Positions 23,892 to 31,057 of a stretch of 34,912 bases of DNA are shown here, piece after piece. The stretch comes from an uncultured Anaerotignum sp. GTDB lineage: Bacteria > Bacillota > Clostridia > Lachnospirales > Anaerotignaceae. The stretch covers positions 2,255 to 37,166 of the forward strand of contig CAJTQX010000026.1 in assembly GCA_910578425.1 (NCBI GenBank), read 5' to 3'. The notes under the pieces are model-generated. The model was not told where the DNA came from, did not search any database, and worked only from the letters and a program-made list of their open reading frames with translations. A program made the position numbers and the translations under genes. Positions within the stretch are counted from its first letter, which is position 1. The number at the start of each line of letters is the position of its first letter.

Positions 23892-25238
23892 ATGAACGCT
23901 TATATGGCAAGTGTAGTTGAACAGGTTAAAAAACGCAATGCTGGCGAACCTGAATTCATCCAGACGGTTGAAGAAGTTTTCCACTCTATCGAAAAGGTAG
24001 TAGAGGCACATCCTGAATATGAAAAGGCTGGCCTGCTGGAAAGAATGGTAGAGCCTGAAAGAGCTATTTCCTTCAGAGTAACATGGGTTGACGATGCTGG
24101 CAAGGTAAACGTGAACCGTGGCTTCAGAGTACAGTTCAACAGCGCAATCGGGCCTTACAAGGGCGGTCTGCGTTTCCATCCTTCCGTATACATCGGCATC
24201 ATTAAATTCCTGGGCTTTGAACAGATCTTCAAGAACAGCCTGACAGGTCTGCCTATCGGCGGCGGCAAGGGCGGTTCCGACTTCGACCCCAGAGGTAAGA
24301 GCGATATGGAAATCATGAGATTCTGCCAGGCTTTCATGACAGAGCTTTACAGACATATCGGTCCCGACGTTGACGTTCCCGCTGGTGACATCGGCGTAGG
24401 CGGCAGAGAAATCGGTTATATGTACGGCCAGTACAAGAGAATCAAAGGCTGCTGGGAGAACGGCGTTCTGACAGGCAAGAACCTTGAATTCGGCGGTTCC
24501 CTGATCAGACCCGAAGCAACAGGCTTTGGCGCTACATACTATGTAAACGAAGTTCTGACACATCTGGGCGACACAATCCAGGGCAAGACTGTTGCAGTTT
24601 CCGGTTTCGGTAACGTAGCATGGGGCGTTGTTCAGAAAGTTGCTGAGCTGGGCGGCAAGGTTGTTACAGTTTCCGGTCCTGACGGTTATGTATACGATCC
24701 CGATGGTATCACAACACCTGAAAAGATCAACTACCTGCTGGAAATGAGATCTTCCGGCCGTGACCGCGCTCAGGATTACGCTGACAAATTTGGCGTAAAA
24801 TTCGTTGCTAAGACAAAACCTTGGGAAGTTAAGGTTGACATCTGCATGCCTTGCGCAACACAGAACGAAATCAACATGGAAGAAGCTGAAAAGATCGTTA
24901 ACAACGGTACAAAATACTACATCGAAGTTGCTAACATGCCTACTACAAACGAAGCACTGGCATTCATCCAGAGCAAAGGCCTGGTTGTTGGTCCTTCCAA
25001 GGCTGTTAACGCTGGCGGCGTAGCTGTATCCGCTCTGGAAATGGCTCAGAACTCCATGAGATATGGCTGGGATGCAGAAGAAGTTGACGCTAAACTGAAA
25101 GGCATCATGAAGAACATCCATAAAGTTTCTATGGAAGCTGCTGAAGAATATGGCCTGGGTTATGATTTGGTTGCGGGCGCAAACATCGCAGGCTTCAAGA
25201 AAGTTGCAGCTGCTATGATGGCTCAGGGTCTGGTATAA
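23892..25238 (+). CDS. gdhA: Glutamate dehydrogenase (probably NADP-type)
   Basis: Hexameric glutamate dehydrogenase interconverting glutamate and 2-oxoglutarate plus ammonia. The 448 residues fit the small bacterial form. Motifs are GPYKGGLRFHPSV with a substrate lysine, LPIGGGKGGSDFDPRGKSD (about 120-138) with the catalytic lysine, PAGDIGVGGREIGYM, and the dinucleotide fold at VSGFGNVAWG. The overall pattern is that of GdhA/NADP enzymes; cofactor use cannot be proved by reading. AGGAGG lies about 9 bases before ATG 23892. Codon use differs from its neighbours (ACA, GCT, AGA and GTT are frequent where neighbours use ACG, GCG, CGC), as expected for a very abundant protein. It has its own promoter and terminator. 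Confidence 0.97.
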   Translation: MNAYMASVVEQVKKRNAGEPEFIQTVEEVFHSIEKVVEAHPEYEKAGLLERMVEPERAISFRVTWVDDAGKVNVNRGFRVQFNSAIGPYKGGLRFHPSVYIGIIKFLGFEQIFKNSLTGLPIGGGKGGSDFDPRGKSDMEIMRFCQAFMTELYRHIGPDVDVPAGDIGVGGREIGYMYGQYKRIKGCWENGVLTGKNLEFGGSLIRPEATGFGATYYVNEVLTHLGDTIQGKTVAVSGFGNVAWGVVQKVAELGGKVVTVSGPDGYVYDPDGITTPEKINYLLEMRSSGRDRAQDYADKFGVKFVAKTKPWEVKVDICMPCATQNEINMEEAEKIVNNGTKYYIEVANMPTTNEALAFIQSKGLVVGPSKAVNAGGVAVSALEMAQNSMRYGWDAEEVDAKLKGIMKNIHKVSMEAAEEYGLGYDLVAGANIAGFKKVAAAMMAQGLV

Positions 25239-25296
25239 TTTAACGCTTGTTTGACAGGTTCAATTGCAAGTTCAATTACACAGGACAATAACTCAG

Positions 25297-25325
25297 AAAG
25301 GGACGGTTTTACCGTCCCTTTTCCT
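25297..25325 (+). terminator. Intrinsic terminator of gdhA
   Basis: AAAGGGACGGT (25297-25307) and ACCGTCCCTTT (25311-25321) form a perfect 11-bp stem around TTT, followed by further T residues. Confidence 0.9.
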
Positions 25326-25387
25326 GTTTTATGGGCGGTTTCAACGCTCAAATCAGGCAGTGTTGATTTTTTCAGAAAAACTGCAAA

Positions 25388-25422
25388 AAGAAAAACCCTT
25401 CCCAACAAACTGGAAAGGGTTG
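25388..25422 (-). terminator. Intrinsic terminator of the initiator tRNA gene
   Basis: On the minus strand AACCCTTTCC pairs with GGGAAGGGTT (one bulge) immediately after the tRNA 3' end, and TTTTTC then more T residues follow. Confidence 0.8.
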
Positions 25423-25424
25423 CA

Positions 25425-25498
<74 letters not shown>

Positions 25499-25520
25499 CT
25501 AAAAGATATTCTGCTTAGAT

Positions 25521-25549
25521 AGTATACCCTATTTCTGGCCGTTTGTCAA
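25521..25549 (-). promoter_or_regulatory. Strong promoter of the initiator tRNA
   Basis: On the minus strand TTGACA (25544-25549), a 17-base spacer and TATACT (25521-25526) lie about 22 bases before the tRNA 5' end. Confidence 0.85.
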
Positions 25550-25696
25550 CAGCCAAATCTCAAATAATGCACAGCAAAAAGCGATGAGATTCGACCATAT
25601 AAATTTTTTGCTAATTTTTTTTGACGGCTGTTGATTCTGCAAATAGGTTTTTCCATTTCCTTTGAATTTTCAGCCATATCAAAAAATGAATCATCA

Positions 25697-26410
25697 TCAG
25701 ATTCCATCTTTATATTTCGTTTCCAGACGATGTTTCCGCTCCTTCCAATCCGGCATGAGCCGCGTCAGAAGTTCATAAAATGCAGGGCTGTGATTGGGAT
25801 GGACGAAGTGCAGGAGTTCATGCAGAAGTACCTGCTCAATGCAGCTTTCGTCAGCCTTCATCAGCTGGAGGTTCAGGCGGATACTGTTGCCTGCCGCTGT
25901 ACAGCTCCCCCATATGCTGCGCATATTGCGTATTTTGATTACCGGAAACGGCACGGAATACGGTTCGGCAAGGGGATAGACACGTGAAAGGATTTCACTG
26001 AATTTTGGCACTGCCTGTGTTCTGAGCCAGGAAAGATACGCCTGCCGCAGCTCTGTCTGCCCGGAAAGGGGGGTACACATATGCAGTGTATCTCCATCGA
26101 AAGCAATGCGCGGCGTTCCCTGTTCCAACGAAAGCTGATAGGGCTGTCCGAGGAAATAAACCGTTTTGCCGGTAAAAAGCGTGCTGTCCGGCAGGTGGCT
26201 TTTCAACTTCTCCATTTCCGCAAGATGTGTGATAATCCAAAGGGATTTTGACTGTACAAATTCTTCAATGACGGAAAAAGGAACTTTTTTGCCTGCGGAA
26301 ACCACAACGCGCCCCTGCTTATTGACACGAAGATTTATATATTTGACGTCTTTGCGCAGCAACTCGTATTCGATTCCGACGCCTTGGTATTCTATGGTAT
26401 GCAGGGACAT
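25697..26410 (-). CDS. YgjP-like (DUF45) zinc metallopeptidase
   Basis: A 237-residue protein of the YgjP/DUF45 family, related to the SprT and M48-type zinc peptidases. The zinc site is in LLHELLHFVHPNHSPAFY near residues 192-209: HELLH gives two ligands and the later histidine the third. A conserved MRSIWGSCTAAGNSIRLN element precedes it. The N-terminal half is beta-rich (VGIEYELLRKDVKYINLRVN). No signal peptide, so it is probably cytosolic. Substrate and role are unknown; in type I restriction neighbourhoods related proteins occur, but here it stands alone. The ribosome site is GAGGTCC before ATG 26410. Its promoter is not clear. Confidence 0.88.
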   Translation of the reverse strand: MSLHTIEYQGVGIEYELLRKDVKYINLRVNKQGRVVVSAGKKVPFSVIEEFVQSKSLWIITHLAEMEKLKSHLPDSTLFTGKTVYFLGQPYQLSLEQGTPRIAFDGDTLHMCTPLSGQTELRQAYLSWLRTQAVPKFSEILSRVYPLAEPYSVPFPVIKIRNMRSIWGSCTAAGNSIRLNLQLMKADESCIEQVLLHELLHFVHPNHSPAFYELLTRLMPDWKERKHRLETKYKDGI

Positions 26411-26740
26411 AATGGACCTCTTTCCTGAATATGCTTTTTACCCCGACTGACAGGTACGCCTGCGGGCAACTGCCTTGAAACTGCTCCAAATGACACGCCG
26501 AGAAAGTCACAGAGCTGAAAGCTGGTTGTTTTGCGGCTATGCAAGGCTTTCGAGCGCGGCGTGCCGAGTGACGCGGTAAGCGAGAGTAACGAGGCAGAAC
26601 CGCAAAATGGACGCTTTCAGCCGTATATACCCTTTGTCAAGCGAAGGTATTTACAGATAAATTCTAAAATAAATGATATGCAGTATTATTTTACACGGGC
26701 AGTGGAAAAATGTCCAGTTTTTTATTTTTTGCTGGAACAA
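26411..26740. other. Intergenic region with an imperfect inverted repeat
   Basis: No supported gene. CTGAAAGC (26515-26522) and GCTTTCAG (26613-26620) are perfect complements, and inside them GTTTTGCGG (26528-26536) pairs with CCGCAAAAT (26600-26608, one G-U). They enclose a GC-rich 63-base segment. The remaining 100 bases toward 26740 are AT-rich. A structured RNA or the remains of a small mobile repeat is possible. Confidence 0.45.
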
Positions 26741-26742
26741 TG

Positions 26743-26767
26743 AAAAGTCCCCGGATTTGCCGGGGAC
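26743..26767 (-). terminator. Intrinsic terminator of the cysteine-rich protein gene
   Basis: GTCCCCGG (26747-26754) and CCGGGGAC (26760-26767) form a perfect 8-bp stem with a 5-base loop. On the minus strand it is followed by TTTTC. Confidence 0.85.
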
Positions 26768-26801
26768 AAAATGGTGGATTTGGTGATGGGAAAATCGGGT
26801 G

Positions 26802-27917
26802 TTATCTGCCGCAGGTATTGCAGCCGTTTGTGCTGTTGTTTCCGCAGGAATTGCATGCGCTGCCGCCGTTACATGTGCCGCCGCCGTTACATGTGCCGCA
26901 GCTGTCTGTTGCGCCTGCTACATTACCGATAACGCAGTTCGAGGAACCGAAAACGGGGCCAAAGCCACAGCAGGACTTCGGTGCAGCGGAGGGAGAAAAC
27001 ATATCCATCGGGAAACGGATATTTTCAAAATCCGCGCAAGGGTCGCCCGCGCTGCCAACAGCTGTGCAGCTTTCCGGCAGGCATCTGCCAAGGGAATTAA
27101 CCATCATGTTTACGGTACGGTACAGTTTTACGATACTGAACAGACCAAGCGTGACATTGACAGCCACAGGCGCGCCCATTGCCGCATCGCCGCAGCCACA
27201 GCCGCAACCATCATTGCAGCCGCCGTTGCAGCCACAGCCGCAGCCACAGTTGCAGGGGCTGCATGTGGGGTATCTCAGGTCAGCCGCCAGAGCGATCGCT
27301 TTGCCTTCTGCCACAACGAACGGTCCACCGTTGGAGTTGCCGCAGCAGTCGTAGAGGTCAGTCGTTGTTGTAACTTCGGCTTCTGTGGAGCCAAACAGTG
27401 TTACGCGCATATTGTATGCGTTCGTAGCATTGATGCAGCCAATCGGGCAGCCATCTGCACGCTGGAATTCCAGCATATATTTGAAAACGTATTTCAGTTC
27501 CAAATCCCAGCAGCCTTTCTGGAGGGGATTGGCTTTCTTCCGCAGGATGTCGATGCGCTCCAGTTCCAGATCGTGGATGCTGACATCAGCGGCGTTGCAG
27601 GGGGGCACGATAATGTCGCCCTCGCAAAGCATTTCATTGCAGTTGGGTACGGCGTTTTTCGCAGCGCGCGCGGGTCCGAGAATATCAGCGGTCAGACATT
27701 TCTGGATACGGCACTGGTCAAAGATTTTCTGCGCAATGATGCAGGTTTCGCCTTTTGTTGCATCTTCTCCGCCGACACAGCCGCAGCCGCAGTTCGTGTT
27801 GCAGTTGTTGTTGCAGCCATTGTTGCAGCCGTTGTTGCAGTTGTTGTTGCAGTCGTTGCCGCAGCTGTTGCAGCTGTTGCAGTTCCTTGCAGTTAAATCA
27901 AATTCAAAAGCTCCCAT
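26802..27917 (-). CDS. Cysteine/asparagine-rich protein, probable spore or cell-surface component
   Basis: A 371-residue protein with three Cys-rich low-complexity stretches. An N-terminal run (about 13-47) has cysteines at nearly every fourth residue (CNNN-type units), a central CNCGCGCGC-type run lies at about 219-242, and a C-terminal CNGGG/CNSC run at about 340-369. Between them are two well-folded segments: ILGPARAAKN ... LELKYVFKYMLEFQRADG ... RVTLFGSTEAEV and VNVTLGLFSIVKLYRTVNMMVNSLGRCLPESC. These resemble clostridial proteins thought to belong to spore outer layers, but I cannot name the family. No signal peptide or membrane span, which fits assembly from the mother-cell cytoplasm with disulfide cross-linking (inference). 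AAGGAGG lies 9 bases before ATG 27917. It has its own terminator. Confidence 0.72.
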   Translation of the reverse strand: MGAFEFDLTARNCNSCNSCGNDCNNNCNNGCNNGCNNNCNTNCGCGCVGGEDATKGETCIIAQKIFDQCRIQKCLTADILGPARAAKNAVPNCNEMLCEGDIIVPPCNAADVSIHDLELERIDILRKKANPLQKGCWDLELKYVFKYMLEFQRADGCPIGCINATNAYNMRVTLFGSTEAEVTTTTDLYDCCGNSNGGPFVVAEGKAIALAADLRYPTCSPCNCGCGCGCNGGCNDGCGCGCGDAAMGAPVAVNVTLGLFSIVKLYRTVNMMVNSLGRCLPESCTAVGSAGDPCADFENIRFPMDMFSPSAAPKSCCGFGPVFGSSNCVIGNVAGATDSCGTCNGGGTCNGGSACNSCGNNSTNGCNTCGR

Positions 27918-28035
27918 TTTGACAGCCTCCTTTAATTTGTTTGTTTCTTCTACATACTATGTAACGGGGGAAAATGGGTGACTGCATGGCTGGACTTTTT
28001 TGCAGGCACATTCTGCCCGTTTTTGATTGCGGTGC

Positions 28036-28064
28036 TTTACAGACGCGCTTGCCTTTGGTATGAT
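28036..28064 (+). promoter_or_regulatory. Promoter for the HD-domain / AlkD operon
   Basis: TTTACA (28036-28041), a 17-base spacer and extended -10 TG-G-TATGAT with the hexamer at 28059-28064. The would-be ATG at 28060 lies inside the -10, so translation must start further downstream. Confidence 0.65.
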
Positions 28065-28089
28065 TTTGGAAGAAAGCGAGGGGGATTCA

Positions 28090-28572
28090 TTGAAGGATTT
28101 GCTGGAACATGCGATGATTACGGCGGCAGGCGCGCATATGGGGCAGTTGGACAAGGGCGGCCAGCCGTATATTCTGCACCCAGTCCGCGTGATGCTGCAA
28201 TGCGGGAGCATGGAGGAAAGAGCCGTTGCTCTGCTGCACGATGTTTTGGAGGACACGCCGCGGACTGCCGCGGAGCTGGCAGCGGAGGGATTTCCGCGAG
28301 AGGTTTTAGAGGCGGTTATCTGCCTGACAAGGGTGGAGGACGAGGACTATGCCGCGTATATTGAGCGGGTCTGCGGGAACAGGCTGGCGGCGGCGGTCAA
28401 GCTGGCCGACCTGACGGACAATATGGATTTGAACCGCCTGCCGGGACTGACACAGCGGGATTTTCAGCGTTTGGAACGCTATATCCGCGCAAAACGGCGG
28501 GTAGAGCAGGCATTGGAGGAATGGAACGAAAGAGGAGAAAAGCATGAGCAAGTGGACGAAGGCACGCTATGA
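28090..28572 (+). CDS. HD-domain protein, small (p)ppGpp-hydrolase-like
   Basis: A 160-residue HD-superfamily protein. AAGAHMGQLDKGGQPYILHPVRVM, ALLHDVLEDT, KLADLTDNMD and NRLPGL are the metal and nucleotide motifs of the SpoT/RelA hydrolase domain. The protein is only that domain, as in Mesh1-type small alarmone hydrolases. Removal of the 3' pyrophosphate of (p)ppGpp is the likely activity, but other nucleotides are possible. The start is inferred: the frame is open upstream, but the promoter at 28036-28064 overlaps earlier starts, and TTG 28090 has GAGGGGG 5 bases upstream. The gene overlaps the AlkD-like gene by 29 bases, so the two are co-expressed. Confidence 0.78.
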   Translation: MKDLLEHAMITAAGAHMGQLDKGGQPYILHPVRVMLQCGSMEERAVALLHDVLEDTPRTAAELAAEGFPREVLEAVICLTRVEDEDYAAYIERVCGNRLAAAVKLADLTDNMDLNRLPGLTQRDFQRLERYIRAKRRVEQALEEWNERGEKHEQVDEGTL

Positions 28573-29272
28573 GAGTTTCAGGAGAGAGCTTTTTGCACAG
28601 GCAGAACCGGCGTATGCCGGATTTCAGGAAAAGCTGCTGCATTCGGATTTGCCTGTCATAGGACTGCGTACACCCCTCCTGCGGAAAACGGCGAAGGAGC
28701 TGGCAAAGGACGATGGAGAGGGATTTCTCCGGCTCTGCGGCAGGGACAGCTATGAGGAACGTTTACTGTATGGACTTGTAGCAGCGGCTCTGCCTGTGCC
28801 ATATGAGGTATTTCTGGAATACTGTGATGTTTATGTGGAGGATATAGTGGAAAACTGGGCGCACTGCGATGTGTTCTGTTCCTCCCTGAAAAAACGCCTG
28901 AAAGGGAAGAAAGCGGATTTTTTCGGATACATTCAAAAATATCTTGCGTCAGAAAACCCGTGGGCGGTAAGGGTGGGGCTGGTTGTTATGCTGGAGTATT
29001 ACCTGACGGCAGGTGATGTACAGGAAAGCCTGCGGCGGACGGGAGAAGTGCGGTCGGACTTTTATTATGTGCGCATGGCGCAGGCGTGGCTTTTGGCAAC
29101 GGCCTGGGCAAAAGAACCGCAGATAACGCGGGAGATGCTGACGAATCTTCCGCTGGAGGAATGGACTTACCGGAAATTTGTGCAGAAAGCCCGGGAATCC
29201 TATCGGGTAACGCCGGAAGATAAGGCATGGCTGCGGGAGTCGCTTGAAAAAAGGAACTTTACACAGATTTGA
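28544..29272 (+). CDS. AlkD-like DNA alkylation repair protein
   Basis: A 242-residue all-helical HEAT-like repeat protein of the AlkD family, DNA glycosylases that release bulky or positively charged alkylated bases such as 3-methyladenine and 7-methylguanine. Family features are VIGLRTPLLRKTAKEL near the N-terminus, VENWAHCDVFCSS (about 102-114, containing the catalytic-type aspartate), NPWAVRVGLVVMLEYY (about 137-152, containing the conserved arginine) and YYVRMAQAWLLATAWAK. GAGGAGAA lies just before ATG 28544. It overlaps the HD-domain gene and ends 49 bases before the restriction endonuclease gene on the same strand, with no clear terminator between. Confidence 0.9.
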   Translation: MSKWTKARYESFRRELFAQAEPAYAGFQEKLLHSDLPVIGLRTPLLRKTAKELAKDDGEGFLRLCGRDSYEERLLYGLVAAALPVPYEVFLEYCDVYVEDIVENWAHCDVFCSSLKKRLKGKKADFFGYIQKYLASENPWAVRVGLVVMLEYYLTAGDVQESLRRTGEVRSDFYYVRMAQAWLLATAWAKEPQITREMLTNLPLEEWTYRKFVQKARESYRVTPEDKAWLRESLEKRNFTQI

Positions 29273-29321
29273 AAAAGGATGCAGAACAGACGCTTTGAAA
29301 ATATGACAGGAGGTTTGTCTT

Positions 29322-30104
29322 ATGAGGGAACGCGATCTTGAGCTTCTTAAAATCCGGCTGGAAGAAATCAAAAAAATGGGCTGGGTGAAAAATCAGCGGC
29401 CCGGAAATACCGGAGGAGTCGGCAATACATTGGAAGATTTGCTCGATGTGGCAGAAAATAACCTTCAGGCACCTGATTTCGGAGAATGGGAATTAAAGAG
29501 CCAGCGCGCAAATTCGGGGTCATTGCTTACGCTGTTCCACTATGAGCCAAGGCCCAGAAATGCGGTGATTGTCAGGGACATTCTTCTGCCGTTATACGGC
29601 TGGCCGCATCAGAAGGCGGGAACGAAATATCCTGCAAATGAAAAGAGCTTCCGCCAGACAATCAATACCACCTTTTACAGCGAAAGAGGGTTTACGGTTC
29701 ATATTGACAGGGAAAATCAGCGAATCCTTGTTTCATTTGATTATTCCATGATTCACAGCCGCCATGCGCAGTGGCGCGATTACTTGAAAGCGGGAGCGGG
29801 AACGGGTGATATCCGGCCGGCACCTTACTGGACTTTTGCGGATATAGAAGAAAAACTGGACACGAAGCTGAAAAACCTGATGTACGTGAAAGCGGAAACG
29901 AGATACATAAAAGGGGAAGAATTTTTCCGATATCATAAATTTGAAGCATATATTGACCCAACGCTGGACAGGTTCTTAAAGCTTCTTGAGGACGGGATGA
30001 TTTTTGTTGACTTTGATGCGCGTACCGGACATAATCATGGGACAAAATTCCGCATTCGACCGGAGGCAAAAGTCAATTTGTATCAGAAGCATATCATTGT
30101 ATAG
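29322..30104 (+). CDS. MvaI/BcnI-family type II restriction endonuclease
   Basis: A 260-residue nuclease of the MvaI/BcnI group (MutH-like PD-(D/E)XK fold), whose characterised members cut CCWGG or CCSGG. The active site is visible as GNTLEDLL (34-41, glutamate E38), D52 and E57-L58-K59 in DFGEWELKS. The C-terminal GHNHGTKFR (about 236-244) is a further family element near the cleavage site. AGGAGG lies about 8 bases before ATG 29322. It is the first gene of a tight set with two DNA methyltransferases, as expected for restriction-modification. The sequence specificity cannot be read directly. The A+T-richer text and different neighbours suggest acquisition. Confidence 0.9.
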   Translation: MRERDLELLKIRLEEIKKMGWVKNQRPGNTGGVGNTLEDLLDVAENNLQAPDFGEWELKSQRANSGSLLTLFHYEPRPRNAVIVRDILLPLYGWPHQKAGTKYPANEKSFRQTINTTFYSERGFTVHIDRENQRILVSFDYSMIHSRHAQWRDYLKAGAGTGDIRPAPYWTFADIEEKLDTKLKNLMYVKAETRYIKGEEFFRYHKFEAYIDPTLDRFLKLLEDGMIFVDFDARTGHNHGTKFRIRPEAKVNLYQKHIIV

Positions 30105-30190
30105 AGAGCTTGCAGAAACGTTTATTTACGCAGGCTGAACAGAATAAAAACGAATTTGAAATAGTTCAGAAGATTTCGGGGGAGAAGAAA

Positions 30191-31057
30191 ATGAATCATA
30201 TCATATCATGTGGAGATACGCTTGAACTGATAAAACAGGTCGCGCCCGCTTCAATAGACCTTCTTGTTACATCACCACCATACTGGGCAAAGCGTGTGTA
30301 TAACGGGGAAGGCGAAATTGGAGCGGAAGAAACGCCCGAGGCGTATGTATCCAGACTGGCAGATTTTTTTGATGAACTGAAGCCCTACCTGAAACCGACT
30401 GCCAATATTTTTATCAATGTCGGGGATACCTACTTTGGCTCCGGCGCGGGAGCATGGAGCAAATATGTAGATGAGGACGGGAATATTACACAGGCGCAGA
30501 AGGACCGCAAGGAAAAATATTTCACAACAAAACCGCTCCAGCCTAAAATCAGACAGAATGGAAAGCTGTATCAAAACAAGCAGCTGCTGCTCATCCCATC
30601 GCGGTTTGCGATAGAAATGCAGGAACGGGGCTGGCTTCTGCGCGATGATATTATCTGGCAGAAACCCAACAGGATTCCGGCGAGTGTTACAGACCGACTG
30701 AATAATACATACGAGCATGTGTTTCATTTTGTGCTGAATAAGAAGTATTTCTTTGACCTGAATGCGATTAAGGTTCTTGGCGCAAACGGCCGGATGAAAA
30801 ACCCGGGAGACGTTTGGGCGATTCGCACACAGCCTTTGAACGGCAGCCATACGGCGACTTTTCCGGAGCAGCTTGTCGAGCGGATTGTATTATGTGGAAG
30901 TCCGAAAAATGGGGTTGTTCTGGATCCTTTTCTGGGCACTGGTACGACATGGATTGTAAGCGACCGGTTGGAGAGAAATTGCATTGGCTTTGAAATCAAT
31001 CAGGAATTTTTTGAATTTGCGCAGAACAGATTTAAGGAAAGCAGAGGATTGGAATAA
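30191..31057 (+). CDS. DNA methyltransferase 1 (SPPYW, probably N4-cytosine)
   Basis: A 288-residue SAM-dependent DNA methyltransferase. Catalytic motif IV is TSPPYW (27-32) near the N-terminus and SAM motif I LDPFLGTGTT (about 244-253) is at the C-terminus, with the target-recognition region between. This is the beta-class order. SPPY is typical of N4-cytosine enzymes but also occurs in some N6-adenine ones. I chose ATG 30191 with GGGGGAGAAG upstream; the frame extends to a TTG at 30110 that lacks comparable support. It starts 86 bases after the nuclease gene, and its stop TAA overlaps the ATG of methyltransferase 2. It should protect host DNA from the neighbouring MvaI/BcnI-type nuclease. 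Confidence 0.92.
   Translation: MNHIISCGDTLELIKQVAPASIDLLVTSPPYWAKRVYNGEGEIGAEETPEAYVSRLADFFDELKPYLKPTANIFINVGDTYFGSGAGAWSKYVDEDGNITQAQKDRKEKYFTTKPLQPKIRQNGKLYQNKQLLLIPSRFAIEMQERGWLLRDDIIWQKPNRIPASVTDRLNNTYEHVFHFVLNKKYFFDLNAIKVLGANGRMKNPGDVWAIRTQPLNGSHTATFPEQLVERIVLCGSPKNGVVLDPFLGTGTTWIVSDRLERNCIGFEINQEFFEFAQNRFKESRGLE

Noticed and set aside
23604..25121. 505-codon minus-strand frame opposite gdhA
   Set aside because: Lies almost wholly within gdhA on the other strand, has no recognisable domains and is explained by the codon bias of gdhA.
25631..25987. 118-codon plus-strand frame over the metallopeptidase gene
   Set aside because: Antisense to the YgjP-like gene, which has a complete zinc-binding motif and ribosome site.
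27780..27890. Regularly spaced GTTGTTGCAG units resembling a short repeat array
   Set aside because: They are CNN-type codons inside the Cys-rich gene and lack the repeat-spacer layout of CRISPR; no cas genes are present.
26799..27896. 365-codon plus-strand frame opposite the Cys-rich gene
   Set aside because: Alanine/valine low-complexity translation of the reverse of CNN codons; the minus-strand frame has AAGGAGG, terminator and folded segments.
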